From Apostichopus japonicus (Eukaryota; Echinodermata; Holothuroidea; Aspidochirotida; Stichopodidae): DNA of 64,000 nucleotides. The DNA lies in the NCBI RefSeq assembly GCF_037975245.1, contig NC_092566.1, forward strand, positions 5,644,001 through 5,708,000, read 5' to 3'. A program made the translations under genes and the position numbers. The notes under the pieces were generated by a model. The model searched no databases, was not told the origin of the DNA, and was given only the letters and a program-made list of their open reading frames with translations. This document shows, piece by piece, positions 31,790 to 64,000 of this stretch. Within the stretch, counting starts at the first letter, position 1. Each line of letters begins with the position of its first letter.

Positions 31790-34700
31790 TCACACCAACA
31801 CGTGCCATTGCCCAACACCGCTTCTCGGGGTGGCAATCATATCCCTCCAATGAGAAGCACCCTCCGCACCCACGTGACGTCCGACGATACACCGGCCAAC
31901 CACACGGTGGAAACCGAGGTGGTTTAGCCGGACGCACATCGCCAGAGTTAGACAAACATCATCCAGTTCAGTTTGTCGTACTTTCAATGCAAATCCTTCG
32001 TTGTAAACTGGATTACACGATTTTCGGCAAAGACGTGTTTGTTTGTACTTCATAACCTTACCAGATTTGACCAGAGTAATCTTCACAAAGTTATCCAAAA
32101 CTGCAAGATTGGAGACAAAAAAACAAAACAAAAATGGGCTGGAAACAGAAGGACAAGGAGAGGAGAACGCACCCCATATTGTTTTATCCTGAATCGTTAA
32201 ATATAATATAACTTTTTGATCTTCCAACTAAAAGACTTCATTTTTGCAGGTCTTATATAAAGTTATGAGTAATTAAAATCAACATTAAGTTCTTGCTTGT
32301 TCTTATTCAAACTAATATTTTTCATTCAGGTTCTTGCTTGTTATTTAAGATATGTTATTTTTCCTTTCTTCTTGCAAGTTTGAAAAGAATTTACGTTAAT
32401 GTAAAAAAGAGATAAGCAAAGAATATTCGGATATTGATGGAAAAAGAATTCTTTGAAAACAATTTGCCCTGTTCTTCCCCTGTCTTCACCAAATTCCTTC
32501 CCATAAAAAGCCCCACCCTTTTCCACAAATCATCTTGTGTATTACATGTGATCTGTACCTGATTTTCCTGGCGTCGATGTCCTCCATTCTGCCAATCTCA
32601 GTTGTCTTGCTTTTAGTACTACCAGAGTTAATTTTTCTGCGTTCGGTAAGTAAGTTAACGAGATCAAAATTTCACCTTTACTTGCACTTGGAACCTTGAG
32701 TGAATTAAAAAGAGAGATTTAAACAAAAAAATGTTAACAATTTGGTTATCTACTGCAAGCAACAAAATTGTGTTCGCAATGAGTCTAGGCATATACGACC
32801 CCAGACTCCAAAGTCAGAGACAAACATTTAAGTTTGACAAAAACAGTCACCAAATGTATCTTATCTTAATAAACGACTTTTGTTGTGACCCATATATATA
32901 TACCTTCCTCATTAACGAGTATCGCAAATTGTAAATCAACCAACAGTTAGGAGGGCGCTATGTTACAATGCCTTCCAATCCGCACAGTATTTACACACAC
33001 GCTAGCTGCGCGCCTGCATTTAAAATGTAAACACACTGCCTGACATGGGGGACTCGTGACCAGTTGGTAACCCCCCCCCCCCAAATTTTGTTTTTATGTC
33101 TGGCCTACGCTTCTCTCCTATCTCATATAGATCCCTCATCGTTTCATGGGTGTCAGCAGTTGGATGGCGCTATATATGTTTACCTTCTCAGGTTTCTTGA
33201 GATCACGCCAGATTGTCACGGCATTGTCCAGATCATGATTCTGAGAGAGTGGATATTCCAGTTCGCCGATGGGATCGTTATGAGGGAAATCATCAAGCTC
33301 AAACACCTAAATGAAAATGAATTTGAAAAGATAATAAAGTTTCAACTTTTGAGGGAAACTATAAGACTTATGATTTGGATATTGTTAGTAGTGATACACA
33401 ATAACTTCAAATGATTGTTTTAGCTCTTTAAAATGAACGTAACAATAACAAGAAAAAACAAATCTTACATTGAGACTGTTACGGCTTGACCGATAGGGAA
33501 CAACATACCATAAAACGAACACCAAGAAAGAATTAGTTTGTGTTTACATTTGTTTGGAATGCATTTTCTAACAATGACAAACCATTTCAAAACTATTTTG
33601 ACATGCAGACTGTTATAACAAAAGCAGCACAACGTATTCGTTCTTAAAGCTCGAATATTCAGCGATTACTAGAAGGCAGTTCCATGCCGTTTCATATATA
33701 CTCAACCAGACTAGAACCAGTGTAGCCTACTCTTCGTCTTCGTAGTAGTAAATTATGTAAACATATGACGTAATATATTAAGTAGCCTAAATACTAAGGT
33801 GCTGGTAGTGTACTGCTTGAAACAATTCTCTTCTGGAGTTGAAAGAAATAAATTACCTGAAATTTAATCACGAGTTCCCTCACTGCTTCAGGCGTTACAC
33901 GGAATATAAAATTTTGGCGATACACCGGACTATTGGTTTTACAAACAACCCTGGTTAAGGATACCGGTATACCGTGGTCGGGAGAGAGGGAGACCTTTGC
34001 GAATGTATCTGCAGAAGTAGCCTTGTGAAAAGATAACGGAAGTTGAAGGTTTTTGATTTTTCAGGTGAAGGAAGGTGAAGAAAATTGGAAGGCGCAACAA
34101 AAAGGATAATGTGAACCCTTAATTATGTTGTCTCTATGTTCCTTCCAGGTGACTATGGGCGGAGAGGAAGAGGAGGAGGGGGGGGGGAGGGGCAAGTCTC
34201 TTATTTATGAAGGCCCTCAATAAATGTTATCAATATTTTGTGTATAAATTAGTAAAATTAATATATATTAAGCAAAAAATTACTTTGTTATGCAACCATC
34301 CCGACGCACACTATAGCGCCACTGTTTAAAATTGGAATAAAATTTTATTCTAAATTACCCGGTCAACAAATTATCATTAACAAAATGGTCATCCAATCTT
34401 CCCTTGAAAGTTAATTCTTACAACATACACTGAAAAGTATATTATTACATACCATAAACTCGACATGAACATAACTTGGAAAATATCATGTACGCTCTCA
34501 ACAGGTGATACCTTAAAATTAGCCTGTGTTGCACATTATTTACTGTTCTAATCTTTCGGGTCAGTAAAACTAAAACTCCACCCACCTTCCCCTCCGCCGC
34601 CCCTCCCCTCCCCCTCCACCCGACCTCACCCTCCCCCTAAACACACCAACTCTTACGATAGCCTAGTTATTGGCATCATACGCCATAAAGACATAGTAAT

Positions 34701-35501
34701 GATTTGGCTTACATGTGGTGTTTTAACCGCTACTTGTGACATTTGCTCAAGGAAAACTCTCAGCTGTTCTAACTCCTTGTCATATGTTATTGCAAATGAA
34801 ACCTTGCCATAGGGTGGTGGCGCTATCTCCTCTTTTGGAGAAGCATCTTCCTCACCAACAGAGGTCGCACCTTCTGGTTTGTTGTCCGGTGTGTCCACAC
34901 TTGCACCGCACAAGTTGGCTGGTGTCGACTGGGATTTCTTGGCAGCAAATAAACTTCGCTTCCTCGCCGCTGTGGTCGCGTCATCCTTTAAGCTTACACC
35001 GCGGTATGATAGCATTTAACGCGATGTCTTTCCAAAACGGTCTTGACCCGGTTGCGGAGAAAATTTGCCCATTGTCACTGGCGGTTTTGTTAACAGACGT
35101 GCTTCTATGGTCGGATCAGAATTCGCACGTGAAAGTCGATGATCAAGTGGTGGTATTCGGGATGTCGTGCAACCGCTACTGTGTCCGCGTTTGGTTCTTT
35201 TAGGGTGGACTAAGAAATAATCGGCACCGAGTTTCTCGTAATCATCCTGCGATTCTCGATCTTCCCTTTGGGAAAAACAACGAAGCAGTATACAGATAAG
35301 TATTGTCATTTGTATTGTGACACAGATCAAGAAGAACAAGATGGCTATTGGTGGGATTCCTCTAGCGAGCAACCAATCAGAGGCTTTTTGAAGGAATGCC
35401 TGAGAGACTTGCCCTTTCATGTTGTAAACGTTCATGTCTGATGACGTCATTCCTGCCAATGTTCCTCACTTTCGAGGTCGAATGATGCATTCGTGTTCCG
35501 T
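31790..35501 (-). CDS. Synaptotagmin-like protein (TM plus C2A and C2B), with in-frame stop
   Basis: Synaptotagmins are membrane-anchored tandem-C2 proteins of vesicle trafficking. Exon 34713-35501 (ATG 35459) encodes a short lumenal N-terminus, a TM segment (AILFFLICVTIQMTILICIL), a CFSQRED linker and the start of C2A (YGKVSFAITYDKELEQLRVF). Exons 33857-34008 and 33184-33306 continue C2A (SLTRVVCKTNSPVYRQNFIF, ELDDFPHNDPIGEL). Exons 32559-32636 and 31790-32100 give C2B (KLTLVVLKARQL, NFVKITLVKSGKV, NPVYNEGFALKV, HWRDMIATPRSGVGQWHVL, stop). TAA at 35018-35016 interrupts the linker in the same frame. Two joins (34713 to 34008, 33184 to 32636) are out of phase by one base unless small exons were missed. 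C2B lacks the usual loop-3 aspartates. The gene may be a pseudogene or carry consensus errors. Confidence 0.68.
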
Positions 35502-36900
35502 CTGCAAATCAAGTAACAATCAAATTAAAATATGGTTATAATACCGTATTAAGTACGCTACACACATATTAACTGGGAAAACCGACGTATTGTGTACTGG
35601 GGGTGGGGGGGGGGCATGTGAGAAGGGAAGAGGGGGGGGGGGGTTGAGGACATATACATATAACACGTTTCAAGGCTTAACATATATACGTAGAAACGTT
35701 CTAGCAGTCGCATTGCAATGTAAGGGCAACCTTTATCAACGCTCACATTCTATAAGTGATAGTAGTTAAGTTTTGCTAGTCATTGATTCATTCAATAACT
35801 GTTAACATATTAGAAACTTTCAAAGAAGGTAAACCCTTAATTTTGATTGTGTAGAATAATCGTATCAATATCTCATCTCCGCTCCCTGTCTCACCCACCA
35901 CTCACTCGTACAAACCCACTCACCCACCCCCCTCCCCAACCACACATACACACACACACACACAGCAACTTCCAGTGATTTGTTAAATAATGCACACAAA
36001 GATTGATTAAAGAGCGACGTGTTTCTATGCAATTATAATCCGTAAAAGATGGGAAATTTACCAGGAAAAGAGACTGTAAAATCCACACAATATTGACAAC
36101 CAATAACAAAGCAGACCTCTCAATGTTAAGGCCCAGTTTCCATATAAATGAAAATTTAAAAACTTACTTACAACGTAGGAGATTGTTTCCAGTGAAATCC
36201 ACCGCTGAAAGTAACTTGAAAGACGCCCATTCTACTCGATACTACCACAGGTATGTGGTATAGGCATGTTAGTACGCTTTACATAGAGAGATACACAGGA
36301 ATTTTAAATGGGGTTGAATTCGTTACGTCATTTGGAATGTAGAAACAAAGGAGAAAGCATGGTTAGAATGTTATGTCTTGCACATGGGATAATATGGTCA
36401 AAATTGAGCCATCTGCAAGATTGGCTGCTAAAAGCTGATGTTGTCACCGAAATGGCCTGGGGAGGGGAATGTGCAGAGCGAGGGGGGGGGTGGAGGGCTG
36501 GAGTGGATGGTGTGGAAATACTTCATGGCGTTCGTATGGAGCCCTACACCAGTTACTTGAGTAAAACTATACAACTAATGAGGTACCGTAGTTGAAAATT
36601 GCAAGTTGGGATATATTACTCTAATACTGAAGAAAACCCTGCTGACTTATCTAATATGAAGGAAAAAATCGTTCTGTGTGATGAAAGGTGTCATAAACAT
36701 GCTTGGTCAAGAAATGCTTTAATTTCAACGTTCAATCTCTTTAACAACTGCCAGTTGGCGTGTACCGAATTAGAAAATGTTGGCACCACTTATGAAATTA
36801 ATTTGCAGTTAAGGTGATATCAATTAACCGTAAATATCTCACCCCCTGTTTTGTGTCTCTCATTGAGTAACGTCATAATTGTGGACCGCATACAATATTT
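35502..36900. other. Upstream of synaptotagmin-like gene
   Basis: A candidate 5' UTR exon lies near 36172-36206 on the minus strand (acceptor TTTCAG, donor GTAAGT). G/C homopolymers are at about 35599-35643 and a CA run at 35944-35964. No coding exon recognised. Confidence 0.35.
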
Positions 36901-37087
36901 TTTTACAAAGGATTTAAGTCGTGTTTGTGCCTTTACAAAAGTCTAAACAATAAAGCAACTTTCAAGTATATATAGCGGACCGTAAATTTCCTTTTCGCGG
37001 TCCCTTCTCGTTTGGGTGACGTCAAAGGTTGGATAAAAAACCCTGATCATTAACAAGTTGTAAGACGCTTTGTGTGTGTATAGGTGT

Positions 37088-37707
37088 CCTAAAGGTTATT
37101 TTAAAAGAATGTAAATGCACTATTTATTTAATATCATAATTTCCCAAGTTACTCAGTATTGTCCCGGTTCACCTAAGTAACTGCGGGCCGTAGCCCGCTT
37201 GATCACCTCTCGTCGGGCCTCTTTTAGCCTTTATGAAAATCTCTCTCTTTCTGTTTGTAATAATAAATATATAATAGTATATATAATAAAATGTATTATA
37301 AATAAAACAAAAACCAAACAAAATATGCAGTTATTACTCTACTGTATTGAAGATTGTTTATTCACTCTTTGCATGTAGCGCTATACATACAATACTTCCT
37401 AAAGGTTATTTAAAAAGAATGTGAATACACTATTTATTTAATATCATAATTTCCCAAGTTACTCAGTATTGTCCCGGTTCACCTAAGTAACTGCGGGCCG
37501 TAGCCCGCTTGATCACCTCTCGTCGGGCCTCTTTTAGCCTTTATGAAAATCTCTCTCTTTCTGTTTGTAATAATAAATATATAATAGTATATATAATAAA
37601 ATGTATTATAAATAAAACAAAAACCAAACAAAATAAGCAGTTATTACTCTACTGTATTGAAGATTGTTAATTAATTCTTTGCATGTAGCGCTATACATAC
37701 AATACTT
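37088..37707. repeat. Two tandem copies of a ~310-bp repeat
   Basis: 37088-37397 and 37398-37707 are nearly identical. Each contains a perfect 6-bp hairpin GCGGGC-CGTA-GCCCGC followed by CTCGTCGGGCC and a T-run. No coding potential seen. Confidence 0.85.
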
Positions 37708-37903
37708 GATAATATATGCTAATTCTTTCCTGATCGATAAAATAATTGGACACAAAATATCGTCAATCTTGAGCAAGAATTATTGTCATAGAATGATGAA
37801 GTTCACTGCCAAGAAACTATGAGGCAAAAGATTACCCCTGTATGTGAACCATGTATAACTATATAGTATTCATAAGATAAAATGTAAAATTAGTGTTATA
37901 ACG

Positions 37904-38122
37904 AATAATAATAATAATAAGAATGATAATGATGATGATGATAATGATGATGACGACGACGATGAAGACGACGATGAAGACGATGAAGACGATGACGCTA
38001 ACGCTGACGATGGTGATGACGACGATGCCGATGGCGACGACGACGACGATGTCGATGACGACGACGACGACGACGAAAACGATGCCGATGATGATGACGA
38101 CGACGACGACGTTGATGATGAC
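37904..38122. repeat. Purine-rich GAT/GAC trinucleotide tract
   Basis: About 200 bp of imperfect (GAY)n with interspersed GAA and GCT, preceded by AAT repeats. Long open frames here (poly-Asp, poly-Ser, poly-Met/Thr, poly-Val) are low-complexity artefacts. Confidence 0.9.
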
Positions 38123-38399
38123 AACATACAATGACGTGCAGTGAGGTTATGCTAACAAGTAGGCTATATAGGCTAAAACGTAGTATTAGACATATAAAAC
38201 CATAGTAGACTATATAGGGAAGTAACCGGAAGTCTATTGATCAATCTCGCCAAATTCATGCATTGATTCTTTATTCAATAATAACATTTTTTCACACAGG
38301 ATGACCCTTTAGTTTGTTCGAAAAGATACGTAACTGTCGTCTTATTATGCTTCTGTTGTTATCTTGGAAATTATGCTTTTGCATCCACGACACCGTATC

Positions 38400-39476
38400 A
38401 TATCAAAGTACAATGCGATATAATGCTATTTGGATGCAATGTAAGTCTAATAGAATGATGCTGTATATGTACAATTGAATGTAATAACTATATACAGTAT
38501 AAAACAATACAAGACGCAGTTCGATGAGTGACAATGCAATTCAGTCATGTCATTTACCTAAATGCAGTGCACAGTACAATACAATTATTACTCACTGTAA
38601 TGTAATACAGCGCAATGCATCATAATGAAATGTAGGTCTATTTCACAGCCATATAATACCTATGTTAGGCTGCTGTTGCATCGTTGAATGATCAATATTA
38701 TACTCATAGGAAACCTAGGCGTCTGCTGTCAATAGAGAACAACTATAGAATGTTTTTATAATGTGGATTGTCCGGTGATCATTTGATTGTTCCATCTTAT
38801 TAGCCTCAACTCCCTTAACTTTTATTTTTATATTTAAACCTTAACTTTTAAAGCCGTAACTTTTAAAACCTTAACTTTTAAAGCCTTAACTTTTAAAGCA
38901 ATATATACAATGGAAGTCACTTCCGGTAAACAATATAATAGAATAGAATGCAACATAACAGAATACAATGTAATACTACAATGCAATATAACGCAATACA
39001 ATGTAATGTAGTACATCACAATGCAACACATTATGCATTTCAATGCAGTACAGTGCAGTTCACTACAATCTACTCCAATGAACTGTACTGCTATTCAATG
39101 CTTTGGTTTATTTCATTGCACGGTTGGGCCATAACATTGATCCATCCTATCCAATGCAAAGCCATATTGGGTGCGTATAGTTTATAGATATAAAGAGGGC
39201 GTGTTTGATGTGGACTGTCCGTTAATCATTTTTGCTGTACGTCTTATTTGACTCAAACAAAAACTTCCTTTTAGCTAAAATAAGCCCCACAATCAACCAT
39301 ACAAAACGAGAACAACACAAAGAAATATTATCAAATACGCATTTCAGTGTATAGTACAACTCAATTCGATACAATTCACTGCAACCCACTCCACTGCAAT
39401 GACATCCAATGCAATCCATTGCAATGCAATGCAATGCAATATCATGCAATATAATGTCATGGCACTGTACCACCTT
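38400..39476. repeat. Degenerate AATGC/AATAC-rich satellite downstream of the GPCR
   Basis: Dense, irregular recurrence of CAATGCAATA-type decamers at 38400-38640, 38940-39075 and 39355-39460. A TTAACTTTTAAAGCC repeat (4-5 copies) is at 38838-38900. Confidence 0.75.
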
Positions 39477-60461
<20,985 letters not shown>

Positions 60462-61323
60462 ATCGGTGGTTTTACTAACAGGAATGTTCTAAATACAGGG
60501 GTTATTGATAGCCTAACAAGAATGTTCGAATACAAGGGTTATAGATAGCAATGCTCAGTTTCGCTAAATTCCTCTCAGTAATCAATCAAGGCTCCTGGTA
60601 TTTGAGAGTGCAGCACCGTGTGTATAACATAACAGAAGTATAAATCTCAAATATGAGCAAGAAGTGACGCGAAGTAGCTCTGATATCACAACTTTTACAA
60701 CTGAACCTTCACGCTGCAGTATTGGACCGGTATAGGCCTATGTAACACGTACAGCCCAAGTGAATACGACATGGGCACTGTAGTCTACAACAATTTTCTA
60801 CCTGAGCTAAACCGACTACATTTATCTTGATAGTTGAACGGTTCACTGGATATCAAAATATATACAAGGGCATACACAATGGATATATAAGGGAAAACCC
60901 GAAGGGATTTAAGGTGTGCTGTTCTACCCGACATTCTTTTGTTTGGCATTCACTTTCCTGCGTGAAAAACAATCCAACTTGCATACTATGCCCATCCCAT
61001 ATAGGTCACCAACTTGACAGTATGTAAATATTGTCTTTGTCTCTGTAACTCAAATATGGCCCAGACCTAACACCACAAAGTTGGAAAATCATTAACTTTC
61101 TATTGTATAGAAAGTAACCATGAGAAGAAGAAAGAAGAAGGAAGTTATACCCATGAGAAGAAGGAAGTATAAGAAAATGGTTCTTCTTAGCGACACAATT
61201 GGCTATCCTACTGTTTGACACCTGTACTTTCTTTCCTTGTTGAACCAATACAACGCACTCTGTGTAAGTAGCCTAGTTAATAAATCATATAGGACATGCA
61301 TACAGATACATATAATGATATTA

Positions 61324-64000
61324 TAAGTCTCGTGAAAGTACCATATAATGTCTCGTGTAAGTACCATAACATAGACTCTTATAACAATCTGCCTCCTCAT
61401 TACGGTATATCACTGTACCACCACAACAGTAGTAGCCTAAACAATAAGTTTGACGATATTAACACTTTCATTTCTGTATTAAATAATGACTTTACGGTAA
61501 TTGGATTCACAGAAACCTGGTTCAATGATAATTTTTCTCGCCTCATAAAATTGGATAATTACAAACTTGTTGAAAAACATCGTAACAATAAACGGGGCGG
61601 TGGAGTCTGTCTACTTGTACATAAAGATATAAGTTTTATTTGTAGACCCGACCTATCAATTTTTAATAATTCTATAGAATCTCTCTTTATAGAGGCTACT
61701 AACATAAATTCAAAAGATAAATTTCTTTTCGGCATAGTCTACAGACCACCTAATGGTTCTGTAGATGAGTTTAATGTTAATCTGGAAAATATTTTCAATA
61801 TCATTTCGAATAAAACCTGTAAAACCTACATAATGGGAGATTATAATATTGATTTAACGAATGCAATCAAATCAACTACGTTTTTAAATATTCTCTATTC
61901 GAACGGATTCATCCCTACAATAACTGTCCCAACTCGTATTAGTAGCATTACCACAAGCCTGATAGATAACATCATTACAAACGATGATTCTACGATTACT
62001 TCAGGGGTTCTCATCACTGATATAAGTGACCATTTTCCGATATTTCTAAAAGTGGTAGGGAAGAAAATCAGATCTAACAACACCATCTATATACGTAATT
62101 ACAATACTAACAACATAAACGGTTTACTTCTGAAATAAGGGACACATATTGGGATAATGTTTTAAACGAAAATGATGTCAATTCTGCCTATAATACCTTT
62201 TTTAATTTTCTCAGTTCAACTTATAATACTTGTTTTCCTATTCGCCAAATCAATCATAAACAGCGTCGTAGAAAGAAACACCCCTGGATTACGAATGGTA
62301 TTTTGACTTCCATTAAAAGGAAGCACAAACTTTACAGACGTCAGTTAAAGTCTCCTACAGTTATGTACGAGTCTATGTATACAACGTATCGTAATAAGCT
62401 TAATCAAGTAATCAGACTTTCGAAAAAGCTCTATTTTGACAATAAATTTAATGAGAGCAGAAATAACACAAACCATACATGGCGTACTATTAATGAAATG
62501 TTGCACAATAACCGTAAAGAATCATCATATCCTGCTGTTTTCAAAGATGGTGACCAAGAAACCAGTGATGAAAATAACCATTGCGAATAACTTCAACAAT
62601 TTCTATGTAAATCTTGGACCATCGCTTGCTAGTAAAATAAATAACAAAGGTAAAAACCATCTATGATAACAATAGTCATTCAATATTCACATTCCCAGTC
62701 ACTGAAGAAGAACTAATTAAAATTGCAACTTCCAACTTGAAACCCAATAAAGCAGCAGGATATGATGATTTCAAACATGGTATTATAAAAAATGTTATTC
62801 CTTTTATTGCTAAGCCTTTGACCCATATATGTAATTTATCATTTAACACTGGCGTATTCCCAGATAAACTTAAAACGGCAAAGGTTATACCAATCTATAA
62901 AAAGGGAGATTCAAATGTATATGAGAATTATCGACCGATTTCATTGCTTTCCTGTTTTTCTAAAATCATAGAACGACTTATGTTCAATCCCATATTTAAT
63001 TTTCTTAACCAATATAATATTCTCTGTAAAGAACAGTACGGCTTTCGACCCGAACATTCTACTGAACTGGCTTTGGCAGATGCACTTAACAGTTTACATA
63101 CTAGTCTTAATAATGGCAAAAATTGCATAGGTGTATTCCTCGACCTTTCGAAGGCGTTTGACACGATCGATCATACCATCCTTATCAATAAATTATTTTC
63201 ATACGGCATTAGAGGAACTACTCTCAACTGGCTTGAAAGCTATATTTAGAACTGCAGATATCAGTATACCTTGTATAAAATTTCTAGATCCGATCTTGCT
63301 AAAATTCGTTGCGGCGTTCCACAGGGTTCAGTCTTAGGTCCTTTGTTATTTATTCTATATATAAACGATATTTGTCATGTCTCCAAACTAGCCAAAATCA
63401 TTCTCTTTGCTGATGACACCAGTATTTTCTTCGAGAGCGACGACATAATCACATTATCTTCCAACGTGTCAAATGAATTAAATAAATTCTGTAATTGGTT
63501 TTCAGCCAACAAATTATCACTAAATGTACAAAAAAGTAATTACATTGTCTTTAATACTCGTAATACACTTATTTGGAATAAAGATATATGTATGGATGGG
63601 AAAATAATTAAGCAAGTTTATACTACTAAGTTTTTAGGTGTAAATATTGATTGTAAACTTAGCTGGCGCAACCATATTTCAACTATTTGCAGTATAATTG
63701 CACGGAATGTTGGCATATTATCTAAGTTGAAATATTATCTATCGGAAAACATACTCAGAACACTATACCAGACCCTGGTTGTCCCGCATCTCACTTATTG
63801 TTCCATTATTTGGTCTGGTACATACAACACCAACCTTAACAATCTTATAATACTCCAAAAGGCAGCCATTCGCCACATAACACACTCAGCCCCACGTGAG
63901 CACACCAGTCCCCTATTTAAGAAACTCAACTTACTAAAATTGCACGATCTCATTAAAGTTAAGCTTGCATTATTTGCCTACAAGACCTGGAATGGATTAC
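61324..64000 (+). mobile_element. APE-type LINE (CR1/Jockey-like), truncated by window edge
   Basis: Endonuclease domain: GFTETWFNDNF, GGGVCLLVHKDISF, YRPPNGS, MGDYNIDL (catalytic GDxN), SDHFPIFL. Then reverse transcriptase: KPNKAAGYDDF, YRPISLLSCFSKIIERL, EQYGFRPEHST, LDLSKAFDTIDH, GVPQGSVLGPLLFILYINDI, LFADDTSIF (catalytic FADD), FLGVNIDCKLSWRNHI. A stop near 62138, frame changes around 62640 and a TAG at 63247-63249 show it is inactive. The start is at the duplication edge. The C-terminus continues beyond 64000 and matches the LINE tails at 4089-4640. Confidence 0.88.

Noticed and set aside
37088-37707. CRISPR array or rRNA fragment
   Set aside because: Only two long copies without spacers, in a eukaryotic genome, and no rRNA signature.
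37859-38144. Long poly-Ser, poly-Val and Met/Thr frames
   Set aside because: All are reading frames of the GAY trinucleotide tract.
63131-63337. Separate small gene at the right edge
   Set aside because: It is an out-of-frame overlap of the LINE reverse transcriptase around its internal stop.

Overview
This is eukaryotic nuclear DNA: genes are split by GT-AG introns, and the window is AT-rich with many microsatellites, LINE, Penelope-like, SINE and DNA-transposon relics and large duplications. HYR (hyalin repeat) exons, an adhesion GPCR and a TRMT10/C4orf17-like gene pair suggest an invertebrate deuterostome. An echinoderm, perhaps a sea cucumber, is my best inference, but no species-diagnostic gene is present.

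Layout. (1) 1-11048, minus strand: 2.4 copies of a 4563-bp tandem unit. Each full unit holds six phase 1-1 HYR exons and a LINE tail. The array leaves the window on its 3' side. (2) 11049-16943: a duplicated block, repeated at 55189-61323, carrying an antisense L1/Tx1-like LINE tail, a Thr/Glu/Pro-rich stalk exon and a signal-peptide first exon. (3) 16944-18800: a Penelope-like fragment, three orphan stalk exons and a hAT-like MITE. (4) 20383-23439, plus: TRMT10 (tRNA m1G9 methyltransferase). (5) 25580-29679, minus: a C4orf17-like gene, tail-to-tail with TRMT10. (6) 31790-35501, minus: a synaptotagmin-like two-C2 gene with an in-frame stop. (7) 36900-39460: 310-bp tandem repeat, GAY tract and AATGC-rich satellite. 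(8) 39477-60461, minus: a 12-exon adhesion GPCR, 840 residues, every splice phase consistent. It has a GAIN domain, a GPS lacking the usual cleavage residues, seven TMs and a tail with a 60-bp coding minisatellite repeating a YDTP tyrosine motif. (9) 45009-52378: inside one intron of that receptor, a 7.37-kb element with terminal inverted repeats, subterminal TTAACCAAC motifs and a likely 6-bp target duplication. It carries a decayed multi-exon gene that is not a transposase I recognise. (10) 61324-64000, plus: an APE-type LINE running off the right edge, apparently of the same family as the LINE tail in the HYR introns.

How it fits together. The two minus-strand receptor-type genes share one 5' module (upstream DNA, signal peptide, stalk exon). 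In one copy it leads to GAIN-7TM. In the other it is fused within 3 bp of an HYR exon edge, destroying that exon's acceptor. All HYR and stalk exons are phase 1-1, so skipping or adding exons keeps the frame. Several conserved genes carry single lesions (stops, a GA-repeat frameshift), so consensus error must be excluded before any is called biological.
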